A stretch of 10,833 nt of DNA. It comes from an uncultured Selenomonadaceae bacterium (GTDB lineage: Bacteria > Bacillota > Negativicutes > Selenomonadales > Selenomonadaceae). Each line of letters starts with the position of its first letter. Position 1 is the first letter of the stretch. The notes under the pieces are model-generated. The model was not told where the DNA came from. It did not search any database and saw only the letters and a program-made list of their open reading frames with translations. The stretch is taken from NCBI GenBank assembly GCA_905235425.1, contig CAJOKY010000052.1, positions 1 through 10,833 of the forward strand, given 5' to 3'. Positions 1-7,629 of this stretch are shown piece by piece. The position numbers and the translations under genes are program-made.

Positions 1-794
1 GACATTACTTCTGTCAAGGTGTTCCATGTGCCCACGTCTTTCCAATCGCCGGTGTAACGTACGACTTTAATATTTTTTTCATGCTCGACAACGGCATAAT
101 CAAAGCTTATATCCGGCAGTTCGGCGTAATTTTGCAAAAGTTCGCTGTACGAATCGAATTTCAAAATGTCGCGGGCTTTATCAAGTACGTATGAAATTTT
201 GCATGCGAAAACTCCGCCGTTCCACAAGCCGCCTTCCGAAATATATTTTTCCGCCGTCGCAAGGTCGGGCTTTTCTTTAAATTCGGCAACGTCGCTAACT
301 TCATCTTTAGACGCGGGCATTATGTAACCGTACTTCTCACTGGGATAAGTTGGATTTATGCCGAGAAGAATTAAATTTGCCGCAGAATTTTTTATCAAAT
401 CTTCTAAAGCTGAGAAGTGCGCAAAAAAATTATCGTCAACGTACGGATCGACGGGACAAATTATAATCGGCGTATCGGCGTCAATTTTTTTCACGTCGCG
501 CAAGTACGCGGCAGTCAACGCTATTGCGGGGAAAGTATTTCGCCTGAATGGCTCGGCGGAAGTATCGGCGTTGGCAGGAAGATATTTTTTCAAAACTTTT
601 TCCTGCGCGGAGGAAGTGGAAACGGTAACCGTAACCTGCGCGGGAATTGTAAAAATTTGTCTAAGCGTACGTTGCAACATTGATTCGTAGCCGTCAATGC
701 CTTGAAAAATTTTTACAAACTGCTTGGAGTGAATTTCATTTGACAGCGGCCATAACCTTTTACCGCTGCCGCCGGAGAGTAAAATTATATTCAA
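1..794 (-). CDS. manC: Mannose-1-phosphate guanylyltransferase (ManC-type), 3' end beyond window
   Basis: Transfers GMP from GTP to mannose-1-phosphate to make GDP-mannose, precursor of GDP-fucose and other surface sugars; cytoplasmic. The visible 264 residues cover the nucleotidyltransferase domain. They carry the signature GGSGKRLWPLS at residues 8-18 followed by SKQF (usually PKQF), then EPFRRNTFPAIAL, FKEKP, WNGGVF and SFDYAVVE, ending near WKDVGTW. The start is TTG at 794, chosen because AAAGGA lies just upstream and the family motif begins at residue 8. It is last of three genes read leftward, 18 bp after the broken methyltransferase gene. Whether a phosphomannose isomerase domain follows cannot be seen, because the C-terminus lies beyond position 1. 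Family call is firm; the symbol is by similarity. Confidence 0.93.
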   Translation of the reverse strand, partial: MNIILLSGGSGKRLWPLSNEIHSKQFVKIFQGIDGYESMLQRTLRQIFTIPAQVTVTVSTSSAQEKVLKKYLPANADTSAEPFRRNTFPAIALTAAYLRDVKKIDADTPIIICPVDPYVDDNFFAHFSALEDLIKNSAANLILLGINPTYPSEKYGYIMPASKDEVSDVAEFKEKPDLATAEKYISEGGLWNGGVFACKISYVLDKARDILKFDSYSELLQNYAELPDISFDYAVVEHEKNIKVVRYTGDWKDVGTWNTLTEVM

Positions 795-812
795 GTTGAT
801 ATCCTTTCAAAA

Positions 813-1359
813 TTATTTTATCGCGATAACGTTTAAACTCATCAATCGACCTTTCTCAAAGTCCATATGCGGCAAGTAAGCTCTGCTGAAGTCGTCATAA
901 TCAGGCGGTAAAAAATCTTTCCAATCATAGCGTTCAATTTTGGAAAAGCCTACTTCTTTCAATAAATCAGAAAGCCGGTTAAAATCGTAAGCTTGATAAT
1001 GGAAATTGTATTCGTAATTTTGTCCGCCGTAAAGAAGTCCCATGATAAGTTCCAAATTTTTTGAGGACAAATACTCCTCGACAATGGCTTCAAAATTCGG
1101 TACGGCAATTCGCAGGATGCCGGAAGTTTTTAAAACTCTGTACCATTCAAAGAGTACTTCCTGCCCCCCTTCTCATGGCTGAACGCGGAAAATGCTCTAA
1201 TACATGACAAGCGTAAATTTCTTCAACCGAATTATCGGCAAACATATTCAAGTTATCCAACTTGTCAGTAACATAATCGACGTGCGGAAATTTACGCGCG
1301 TCAACATGAACGTATCCGGGCAAAAATTTTTCGCCGCAACCTAAATGTAACTTTGTCAT
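813..1359 (-). pseudogene. SAM-dependent methyltransferase, frameshifted at a G6 run
   Basis: The gene starts with ATG at 1359 after AAGGAG, 15 bp past the fcl stop. The N-terminal part (1359-1147) reads LHLGCGEKFLPGYVHVDAR, a class I SAM-binding motif, then HVLEHF, typical of small predicted SAM methyltransferases (COG4627-like). At the G6 run (plus-strand 1164-1169) the frame ends in a spurious SAMRRGAGSTL tail. Removing one G continues the family pattern through EVLFEWYRVLK, GILRIAVPNFEAIV and on to the stop at 813, about 181 residues in all. As written, the gene gives a 70-residue stub lacking most of the fold. Neighbours make GDP-sugars, so the target may be a surface sugar, but no substrate can be inferred. 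Causes could be true mutation, slippage-based phase variation or sequencing error. Confidence 0.85.
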
Positions 1360-1374
1360 TATTCTTCTCCTTAA

Positions 1375-2316
1375 TCAACGCTCAGCACGCATGGGATTAT
1401 TTAAAAAATCTTCATACGCTAATTTTATTCCGTCTTCAAGATCCGTTTTGTACGTCCAACCTAAATTTTTTGCCTTCGACACGTCAAGCAGTTTTCGCGG
1501 CGTACCGTTGGGCTTTGACGTATCCCAAAGAATTTCGCCTTCATAGCCGATAATCTTTGCAACGAGTTCTGAAAGATTTTTAATTGAAATTTCTTTGCCG
1601 GTACCGGCGTTTACCGTTTCATCGCCGCTGTAATTGTTCATCAAAAAAATGCATAAATCAGCCAGGTCATCAACAAATAAAAATTCACGCATGGGACTAC
1701 CGTCACCCCAACAAGTCACCGACGGTGCATTGGCAACTTTAGCCTCGTGAAAACGCCGAATAAGCGCGGGTAAAACGTGACTGTGCAACGGGTGATAATT
1801 GTCATTCGATCCATAAAGATTAGTAGGCATAACCGAAATAAAATCAGCGCCGTACTGTCGATTAAGGTACGCGCAATATTTCAAGCCGGAAATTTTAGCA
1901 AGCGCATAAGCTTCATTTGTAGGCTCAAGCGCCGAAGTCAAAAGGCAACTCTCCGGCATAGGTTGCGGCGCAAATTTTGGATAAATGCATGACGAGCCGA
2001 GAAATAGTAATTTTTTACACTGATTCTGCCACGCGGCATTAATCACGTTCATTTCAATCATCATGTTTTGGTACATAAAATCTGCAGGTGCTTTTGAATT
2101 TGCACCAATGCCGCCGACCTTAGCCGCCGCTAAAAATACATATTCCGGCTTTTCTGTAGCAAAAAATTTTTCAACCTCCGCCTGTCTGCAAAGATCCAAT
2201 TCACCGTGCGTCCGAGTTATGATATTTTCGTAACCTTGCTTTTTCAATTCGCGTACGATAGCTGAACCGACCATGCCGCGATGTCCAGCAACATAAATTT
2301 TTGAATTTCTTTTCAC
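1375..2316 (-). CDS. fcl: GDP-L-fucose synthase (GDP-4-keto-6-deoxymannose epimerase/reductase)
   Basis: Converts GDP-4-keto-6-deoxy-D-mannose to GDP-L-fucose with NADPH; cytoplasmic step of surface fucose supply. The 313-residue product has the extended SDR Rossmann motif GHRGMVGS (Gly11, 14, 17), the Ser region GSSCIYPKFAPQPMPE (about 107-122), the catalytic pair Tyr137 and Lys141 in AYALAK, and a family-typical NLYGSNDNYHPLHSHVLPALIRR region. Length matches the family (about 310-320). The start is GTG at 2316; only a weak GGA lies upstream, so the start is less sure than the call. It leads a leftward operon with the broken methyltransferase and manC. The intermediate enzyme Gmd is absent from the window and may lie further downstream. 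Confidence 0.95.
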   Translation of the reverse strand: MKRNSKIYVAGHRGMVGSAIVRELKKQGYENIITRTHGELDLCRQAEVEKFFATEKPEYVFLAAAKVGGIGANSKAPADFMYQNMMIEMNVINAAWQNQCKKLLFLGSSCIYPKFAPQPMPESCLLTSALEPTNEAYALAKISGLKYCAYLNRQYGADFISVMPTNLYGSNDNYHPLHSHVLPALIRRFHEAKVANAPSVTCWGDGSPMREFLFVDDLADLCIFLMNNYSGDETVNAGTGKEISIKNLSELVAKIIGYEGEILWDTSKPNGTPRKLLDVSKAKNLGWTYKTDLEDGIKLAYEDFLNNPMRAER

Positions 2317-2373
2317 GTTAATATTCCAGCTTTCTTTGAACTTTTACTTAACATTAAACACGCAAAAATTTAA

Positions 2374-2402
2374 TTGAAAAAAATTTTTTTCTATGATAAC
2401 AT
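2374..2402 (+). promoter_or_regulatory. Candidate sigma70-type promoter for the ompM-like gene
   Basis: TTGAAA (2374-2379), a 17-bp spacer and TAACAT (2397-2402) give a possible -35/-10 pair ending about 50 bp before the TTG start at 2452. The region between the divergent fcl and ompM genes is very AT-rich, so chance matches are easy. A competing -10, TATGAT at 2392-2397, has a poorer -35. Confidence 0.33.
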
Positions 2403-2451
2403 TTGCGACGGTTTAACGTCAATTAAACACAAAATTTTAGGAGGCGTTACT

Positions 2452-3840
2452 TTGAAGAAAATCCTTGTATCGGCGTTGGCATCAGCCGTCATGCTCAGTA
2501 GCACGCCAACTTCATTTGCGGCACAAAATCCTTTCAGCGATGTAAACAATCACCATTGGGCTTATCATTCCGTAACTGAATTGGCAGAGGCGGGAATTAT
2601 CACAGGTTATGACAATTCAGATGCCAGCTTAAACGGCAAATTTGTCGGCGGACGAAATATCACGCGTTATGAAATGGCGCAGATGATAGCAAAGACGCTT
2701 GCACGTATTGAAGGCGAATCAAGCCCCTTCGCGATTCAACTTCGCGGTCATCAATGGACCTTTATCGATAACAGCGGCGTTCGTCGTGTTGTTGACGGTA
2801 CAGTAGTTCCTTTCAAACTCAGCAACGGTGCGACGGTTGACCGAAAAGTTTTGGACGATATCTTAAATCTTTGTATTGAGTTCCGCGCAGAGCTTGACAG
2901 TCTCGGCGTACGCATTGAAGACCTTGAGGCTCATTCAGATAAAGTAGTTTGGACGGGCGAATTGCGTTACCGTTATTGGAATAATAAAACCAATGTTGAC
3001 GGCGGCGACGATGAAAAGACTTCAAAAAATCAAGTTCAATTAAGACTTTTCCCTACCGCGACAATTAGCGACCATTGGAAGGCTAAGGCGCGTCTTACTG
3101 CGTCGGGCGACCCCAGCGAAGATACTACCGGCGACGTGGCTTTAACGTACATTTATGCAGAGGGCAATTACGGCAAATTCGGCATTAATCTCGGCAAAAT
3201 GCCTTTCTATTCGGACGTTGACGAAGGGCTAATTATGGATGACTTCTTCTCCGGCGTACAGATGACTTACGGCGATAAATTTAAAGCAAAACTTAACGGC
3301 GGACGTTGGAAACTCGGCAGTAGCAGAATGGGGTTAAGTGATTCGGCAAGTTACGGCGGTCTTGAATTGCTTTACAACGACGGCAAGCGTTTCAATTTCG
3401 GTGCAGGTTATCACTACTTTAAATCAGATGACTTTGCAAATGCGGCAGGTTACGGCGACGAAAATAAAGCCAATATCGTTACGGTAGGTGCGGGATATAA
3501 ATTCGGCGACTTCAAACTTAGTGCCGCATATGCTAAAAATACTAAGGCGGACGATTTCAATAAAGCTTACAATTTCGCGCTTGCTTATGCCGGTGCCAAT
3601 CGCAACAAGAAAGGCAGTTGGGGTGCAGAGGTTGCTTACCGATATGCCGGCGACAACGTTTCCTTCGCGCCGACGTACGATTCATACGGGATGCTTTCAA
3701 ATAAAAAAGGCGTTGACTTCGCTTTGTCGTGGACACCTATCAAAAATACTTTGACTAAAGTCAGCTACTTTCACGGTAAAACGCTCGGCACCAATGAAAC
3801 TACGCGTACTTTATTTGGACGTGTAAGCTTTTTCTTTTGA
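2452..3840 (+). CDS. OmpM-like SLH-domain outer-membrane porin
   Basis: Outer-membrane beta-barrel that in Negativicutes also ties the outer membrane to peptidoglycan through an N-terminal SLH domain. From TTG at 2452 the product has 462 residues: a signal peptide (KK, hydrophobic stretch, SFA-AQ cleavage near residue 23), an SLH domain from about 25 to 83 (NPFSDVNNHHWAY, GIITGYDN, ITRYEMAQMIAKTLAR), a linker and short coiled stretch (ELDSLGVRIEDLE), then a long alternating beta-barrel from VVWTGELRYRY to a terminal FFF. An in-frame ATG at 2374 exists, but TAGGAGG sits 7 bp before the TTG, and only that start puts the signal peptide at the N-terminus. A TAG-heptad repeat array starts at its stop codon. 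The exact substrate range of the pore is unknown. Confidence 0.92.
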   Translation: MKKILVSALASAVMLSSTPTSFAAQNPFSDVNNHHWAYHSVTELAEAGIITGYDNSDASLNGKFVGGRNITRYEMAQMIAKTLARIEGESSPFAIQLRGHQWTFIDNSGVRRVVDGTVVPFKLSNGATVDRKVLDDILNLCIEFRAELDSLGVRIEDLEAHSDKVVWTGELRYRYWNNKTNVDGGDDEKTSKNQVQLRLFPTATISDHWKAKARLTASGDPSEDTTGDVALTYIYAEGNYGKFGINLGKMPFYSDVDEGLIMDDFFSGVQMTYGDKFKAKLNGGRWKLGSSRMGLSDSASYGGLELLYNDGKRFNFGAGYHYFKSDDFANAAGYGDENKANIVTVGAGYKFGDFKLSAAYAKNTKADDFNKAYNFALAYAGANRNKKGSWGAEVAYRYAGDNVSFAPTYDSYGMLSNKKGVDFALSWTPIKNTLTKVSYFHGKTLGTNETTRTLFGRVSFFF

Positions 3841-3891
3841 TTAGTAAGTAGTGAGTTAGTGAGTAGTGAGTAGTGGTTAGTTAGTAGTGAT
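3841..3891. repeat. TAG-heptad repeat array, site 1 (after ompM)
   Basis: TAG occurs at 3842, 3849, 3857, 3864, 3871, 3878 and 3885: 7-bp steps with one 8-bp step. Units are variants of GTAGTGA. The array begins directly after the ompM stop and ends 9 bp before the folP start. Positions 3839-3856 are identical to the reverse complement of 7575-7592, linking this array to site 3. Confidence 0.9.
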
Positions 3892-3900
3892 AAAATTTTA

Positions 3901-4731
3901 ATGAATTTAAATTTAAAACTGCGCGACAAAAATTTTGATACGCGCAATAAAACTTTGATAATGGGAATTTTAAACGTCACGCCTGATTCTTTTTCGGACG
4001 GCGGTTTTTTTTATTCCCCCGAATCAGCCGTAAATCACGCGGCAAAACTTATATCAGACGGCGCGGATATTATCGACATTGGCGCAGAGTCTACGCGTCC
4101 CAACTTTACGCCGATTGATGCCGATACCGAAATTGCCCGCCTTGAAAAAATTATCCCTGCGATAAAAAATTTCGGCGTACCTATTTCAATCGACACATAC
4201 AAGCCGCAAGTTGCAGCCGTTGCTCTAGAATTAGGCGCGGACATTATAAACGACGTTCACGGTCTTGCAGATGACGAAATGATTAGCGTGGCAAAAAAAT
4301 TTAACGCGCCGGTTATCGCCATGCATAACGGTCTTGACAAAAATATTTCGGACGGTTATGTTATCGCCGACATAAAAAATTTTTTCCGCCGTACATTGCA
4401 ACGCTGTAAAAACTTCGGCTTTAATACCGCGCAGATTATTTTTGATCCAGGTATAGGTTTCGGCAAGACGCAGGAAGAAAATTTAACCGTACTGCGTAAC
4501 CTGCGCGAGCTGAAAAATTTGGACGGCGTAGAAATTCCATTGCTGTTAGGTGTCAGCAGAAAAAGCGTTATCGGCTACGCGACGGGTTTTGACGTTGCGG
4601 ACAGGGACGAGGCGACCGGCGCGGTATGCGTGCTGGCAATTTCTAAAGGCGTCGATATCGTACGCGTTCATAACGTAAAATTAATTTCAAAAATGTGCAG
4701 AATGGCGGACGTTTTGATTAGGAGGAAATAG
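3901..4731 (+). CDS. folP: Dihydropteroate synthase
   Basis: Condenses 6-hydroxymethyl-dihydropterin diphosphate with p-aminobenzoate to dihydropteroate in folate synthesis; the classic sulfonamide target. The 276 residues form a TIM barrel with family motifs in order: MGILNVTPDSFSDGG (21-35), DIGAESTRP (59-67, Ala where Gly is usual), SIDTYKP, DPGIGFGKT, GVSRKS and a closing VRVHNV. Length is normal. The ATG at 3901 is the only reasonable start: the frame is closed by a TAG of the repeat array at 3871 and the next ATG falls inside the first motif. No convincing Shine-Dalgarno precedes it. First gene of folP-folB-folK/folA; its last codons AGG AGG provide the ribosome site for folB. Confidence 0.97.
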   Translation: MNLNLKLRDKNFDTRNKTLIMGILNVTPDSFSDGGFFYSPESAVNHAAKLISDGADIIDIGAESTRPNFTPIDADTEIARLEKIIPAIKNFGVPISIDTYKPQVAAVALELGADIINDVHGLADDEMISVAKKFNAPVIAMHNGLDKNISDGYVIADIKNFFRRTLQRCKNFGFNTAQIIFDPGIGFGKTQEENLTVLRNLRELKNLDGVEIPLLLGVSRKSVIGYATGFDVADRDEATGAVCVLAISKGVDIVRVHNVKLISKMCRMADVLIRRK

Positions 4732-4732
4732 T

Positions 4733-5095
4733 TTGAGCGACAAAATGATTTTGACCGGCATTGAAGTTTTCGGCTATCACGGCTGCAGTGTCGAAGAACA
4801 GAAATTGGGACAAAAATTTTATGTTGACGTTGAACTTAATTTAGATTTATCGGCAGCAGGAAAAAGTGACGATTTCGCCGATACCGTTGACTACGTGAAA
4901 ATCCTGCAATGCGTCGAAGAAGTTGTAGGCGGTACTCCGCGCAGATTAATTGAAAGCGTGGCTGAAAATTTGGCGCAGAAAATTTTATCTGACTTCGCGC
5001 AGGTTGACGGCGTGAAAATCACTTTGCACAAACCCAATGCGCCGTTAAAATTTACTTACTCCGACGCCGCAGTTGAAATTTACCGTGCGCGATGA
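4733..5095 (+). CDS. folB: Dihydroneopterin aldolase
   Basis: Cleaves 7,8-dihydroneopterin to 6-hydroxymethyl-7,8-dihydropterin and glycolaldehyde, supplying the substrate of the FolK domain encoded next. The 120-residue product is of normal length and carries VFGYHGCSVEEQKLGQ (substrate-binding Glu region), DTVDYVKI (conserved Tyr) and TLHKPNAPL (catalytic Lys). The start is TTG at 4733, 7 bp after GGAGG located in the end of folP, and one base after the folP stop, so coupling is likely. Its stop overlaps the next start as ATGA at 5092-5095. Confidence 0.95.
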   Translation: MSDKMILTGIEVFGYHGCSVEEQKLGQKFYVDVELNLDLSAAGKSDDFADTVDYVKILQCVEEVVGGTPRRLIESVAENLAQKILSDFAQVDGVKITLHKPNAPLKFTYSDAAVEIYRAR

Positions 5096-6054
5096 TTGCA
5101 TATTTAGGATTAGGCGCGAATTTAGGCGACCGCGTAAAAACTCTTCGTACGGCGCTTGAACGCATAAAAAAAATTACCGGCGTTGAACTTCTGCGCGTAT
5201 CTTCATTTTACGAAACGGCGGCGTGGGGCGTCACGAATCAGCCGGATTTTATCAACGCGGCAGTAAAAATTCGTACGGCGCTTGAACCGATTGAACTTTT
5301 GGACGCCATACAAAAAATTGAAAATGATTTAGGCAGAGTGCGGCGCGAACATTGGGCGGCGCGTACGATTGATATAGATATTTTGTTAATCGACGACTTA
5401 AAAATAAATTCATCGCGCCTAATCGTACCGCACCCTTATATTATGGAGCGTGACTTCGTAAAAATTCCACTGGCAGAAATTTCACTGTTAAAATTTAATC
5501 TGCGCGGCGAAAGGGTAGAAAAAATTTTTGGCAGTCCGTCCGATTTTGAGTTAAAATTAATAGCTTGCGTCGATAAAAATTTCGGTCTCGGCTACGAAGG
5601 CAAACTGCTTTTTCACATTGCTGAGGATATGAAAAATTTTCGTGCCTTGACGCTGAATAACACGGTGATTTACGGTCGGCGAACTTTGGCGACACTTCCC
5701 AATGCCAAGCCGCTTGATTCGCGCAGGAATATTATTTTTTCGCGCAGTATTCAAAATATCAATGGCGCTGAAATTGTTCACGGCGTCGAAGATTTATGGC
5801 AGGCTTTACCCCCTACCTCCTACTCTCTACCCTCTACCTCCTACCCCCTAAACTTTGTAATCGGCGGCGGCGAAATTTTCAACGAGCTTTTACCCTACGC
5901 GACGGAAATTTATTTGACCGTTGTTGACGAAGAAAAAATGTCTGATGTAAAATTCCCACCCTTCGCAGATGAATTTAAATTGATTGACATGAAAAATTTT
6001 GACGGTAAAAATTTTGAGTTCAGAAAGTACGTGAGGATTAAAAACTATGGATAA
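5092..6054 (+). CDS. Fused HPPK (FolK) - dihydrofolate reductase (FolA)
   Basis: Bifunctional 320-residue folate enzyme. Residues 1-140 are 6-hydroxymethyl-dihydropterin pyrophosphokinase: GLGANLGDR (6-14), FINAAV, ENDLGRVRR, RTIDIDILLID (Asp94 and Asp96 are the expected metal ligands) and VPHPYIMERDF. Residues 154-320 are dihydrofolate reductase: LIACVDKNFGLG, LLFHIAEDMKNF (the usual LPW is LLF; the catalytic acid is Asp179), TVIYGRRT, RRNIIFSR and FVIGGGEIFNELLP. Together they act on both sides of the FolP step. Residues 240-253 (PPTSYSLPSTSYPL) are encoded by a 42-bp heptad repeat and lie in the loop before the strand FVIGG. It overlaps folB by 4 bp and the DUF445 gene by 8 bp. Activity of the DHFR part is presumed because the core residues remain. 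Confidence 0.92.
   Translation: MIAYLGLGANLGDRVKTLRTALERIKKITGVELLRVSSFYETAAWGVTNQPDFINAAVKIRTALEPIELLDAIQKIENDLGRVRREHWAARTIDIDILLIDDLKINSSRLIVPHPYIMERDFVKIPLAEISLLKFNLRGERVEKIFGSPSDFELKLIACVDKNFGLGYEGKLLFHIAEDMKNFRALTLNNTVIYGRRTLATLPNAKPLDSRRNIIFSRSIQNINGAEIVHGVEDLWQALPPTSYSLPSTSYPLNFVIGGGEIFNELLPYATEIYLTVVDEEKMSDVKFPPFADEFKLIDMKNFDGKNFEFRKYVRIKNYG
5809..5850. repeat. CTA-heptad repeat array, site 2 (inside folK-folA)
   Basis: CTA recurs at 5813, 5820, 5827, 5834, 5841 and 5848, exactly every 7 bp: six pyrimidine-rich units such as CCTCCTA and CCCCCTA. The 42 bp coincide with codons 240-253. On the minus strand the units read TAGAGGG, TAGAGAG and so on; 5819-5838 reverse-complemented is identical to 7439-7458 in site 3. 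Confidence 0.92.
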
Positions 6055-7429
6055 CAAAATGAAGGCGACGGCAACATTGGCGGCAAGCGCGGTACTTGCG
6101 GCGGGAACTACGCCGGGACTTTCACCGCTTATAAATCTTGCCACTACAAGCGCCGGACAATTTATCGTAGGGCTTTTAAATCACGGCTTCATTGCGGCGA
6201 CAATCGGCGGCATGGCAGACTGGTTCGCAGTTACCGCGCTTTTTCGCAAGCCGCTCGGCATAAGTTATCGCACGGAAATTTTAAAACGTAATCGCGGACG
6301 CATTACCGACGCCATTATAGAATTTGTAAGCAGTGACCTTCTGAACACGGAAAATATTATGGAGACCGTACGCGAAGAAAATACCGCCAAAATGCTGATT
6401 GACTACCTTGAAAAAAATCACGGACGCGAAAAGTTGAAATACCTGGCGCGTGACGTTATCAATGAACTTTTGGCGCAGACTGACAGCCGCGCAATTTCCA
6501 ACGCCATAACGCCGATTTTGGAAGATGAAATTAAAAATCTTGACGCCGAAAAAATTACCGACGCCGCAGTTAAAGTCGTCACTAAGGATAAATACAGCAG
6601 AAAAATTTTGACCATACTTTTACAGACCGGTAAAAAAATTCTGCAGTCACCACATATGCAGGATGCGATTTACAGAAAAATTACCGACCTGCGTGAGGCG
6701 TATGAAGGCGATTCGGCAGGACGCGCATTAGTGCTGTCTTCACTGAATTTGACGGACGAAAAAATTTTATCCATACTAAATGAAAATGTTGAAAAGAAAA
6801 TCGGCGATACGCTGAAAATTTTTCAATCAAAAGGCATGGTTGACAATGAAGCCGTCGATACTGCCAAAAGTCTGCAGGAGACGTTCAAGCGTTTTGTACA
6901 AGCCGCCGCCGCTGAATTTGACACGACAAATTTTCATGCACAGATTAAAGAAATTTTGGATGAAAAAATTAAGCCTGCCGATTACATTCAAAATTGGATT
7001 GACGTAAATATTCGCGGTGAAACCGAACCCGTTATTTTGGAAAAAATCAGCCGTGAAAAAGTTGAAGACCCTACCGCCGGAAGAATCATTGAGCTTAAAC
7101 GCAGTGAACAAATTTGGTATTCGATTTTGGATAATTTAATTGATGAAAAAATTGACGAGTTCATTAAAAGTCCTGTCCTTCAATATAAATTTGACCAATT
7201 CGTAAAAAATTTTATCGCCGAAATGTTGGAAGAATATCACGGCGAAATTCCGAATATGATTCGCGAACGCCTTGATAAATTCACTGATGAAGAATTGACG
7301 GAATTTGTAGAGGGAAAAGTTTCAGACGATTTACAGATGATTCGTATTAACGGCTCTGTGTGCGGCGCGGCTGTCGGTATGATGCTTTATATTGTCGCGC
7401 AGATTATTGAACATTTTATTAGTGGTTAG
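6047..7429 (+). CDS. DUF445 family membrane protein
   Basis: Member of the DUF445 (YheB/YjiN-like) family; function not established. The 460 residues start with a hydrophobic segment (9-20), continue to the diagnostic GGMADWFAVTALFRKPLG at about 54-71, then a long, charged, mostly helical region and end with a C-terminal transmembrane segment (GAAVGMMLYIVAQIIEHF). This suggests an inner-membrane protein with a large helical domain on one side. It overlaps the folK-folA fusion by 8 bp and is the last gene of the folate operon; a functional tie to folate is not implied. The last residues SG and the TAG stop fall in the first units of heptad array site 3. Confidence 0.88.
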   Translation: MDNKMKATATLAASAVLAAGTTPGLSPLINLATTSAGQFIVGLLNHGFIAATIGGMADWFAVTALFRKPLGISYRTEILKRNRGRITDAIIEFVSSDLLNTENIMETVREENTAKMLIDYLEKNHGREKLKYLARDVINELLAQTDSRAISNAITPILEDEIKNLDAEKITDAAVKVVTKDKYSRKILTILLQTGKKILQSPHMQDAIYRKITDLREAYEGDSAGRALVLSSLNLTDEKILSILNENVEKKIGDTLKIFQSKGMVDNEAVDTAKSLQETFKRFVQAAAAEFDTTNFHAQIKEILDEKIKPADYIQNWIDVNIRGETEPVILEKISREKVEDPTAGRIIELKRSEQIWYSILDNLIDEKIDEFIKSPVLQYKFDQFVKNFIAEMLEEYHGEIPNMIRERLDKFTDEELTEFVEGKVSDDLQMIRINGSVCGAAVGMMLYIVAQIIEHFISG

Positions 7430-7629
7430 CTTTTAGAGGGTAGAGGGTAGAGAGTAGGGGGTAGGTATTAGGTACTAGGTGTTAGCTTTTAGGGGTTAGG
7501 TTTTAGACTAATCCCTGATCCCTAATCCCTGATTAGCTATTAGCTGTTAGCTTTTAGGTTTTAGACTACTGACTACTCACTACTTACTAATCCCTAATCC
7601 CTGCTCCCTGATTAGCTGTTAGCGATTAA
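7420..7629. repeat. Heptad repeat array, site 3, with strand switches
   Basis: About 210 bp of 7-bp periodic sequence fills the convergent gap between the DUF445 gene and ybaK and enters both coding ends. TAG occurs 13 times in exact 7-bp steps from 7420 to 7504; then CTA/CTG at 7508, 7515, 7522, 7529; TAG at 7534-7562 (five); CTA/CTG at 7566-7608 (seven); TAG at 7613 and 7620, then TAA at 7627. Each change of strand uses the same junction: TAGACTA (twice) or CTGATTAG (twice). Bases between the fixed trinucleotides vary. Confidence 0.93.
7491..7516. terminator. Possible bidirectional terminator hairpin in array site 3
   Basis: AGGGGTTAG (7491-7499) can pair with CTAATCCCT (7508-7516), 9 bp with one G-T pair and an 8-base loop. 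A perfect CTAATC-CCT-GATTAG hairpin follows at 7522-7536. The site lies between convergent genes where termination is needed, but no T-run follows either stem, so the role is a guess. Confidence 0.3.

Noticed and set aside
358..690. Plus-strand open frames opposite manC
   Set aside because: The minus strand reads continuously as a guanylyltransferase with all family motifs; the plus frames have no recognisable content.
1147..1200. Programmed ribosomal frameshift in the fcl-operon methyltransferase
   Set aside because: The needed shift is +1 at a G run with no rare codon, stop codon or clear downstream structure at the site; the upstream frame also continues for several codons before stopping.
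2374..2451. Upstream ATG start for the ompM-like gene
   Set aside because: It would bury the signal peptide 26 residues inside the protein and has no ribosome site, while TTG at 2452 has TAGGAGG 7 bp upstream.
7434..7495. G-quadruplex in the G-rich part of array site 3
   Set aside because: Only three close GGG tracts plus a distant fourth; a stable quadruplex is not well supported, and G-richness is shared by only some units.
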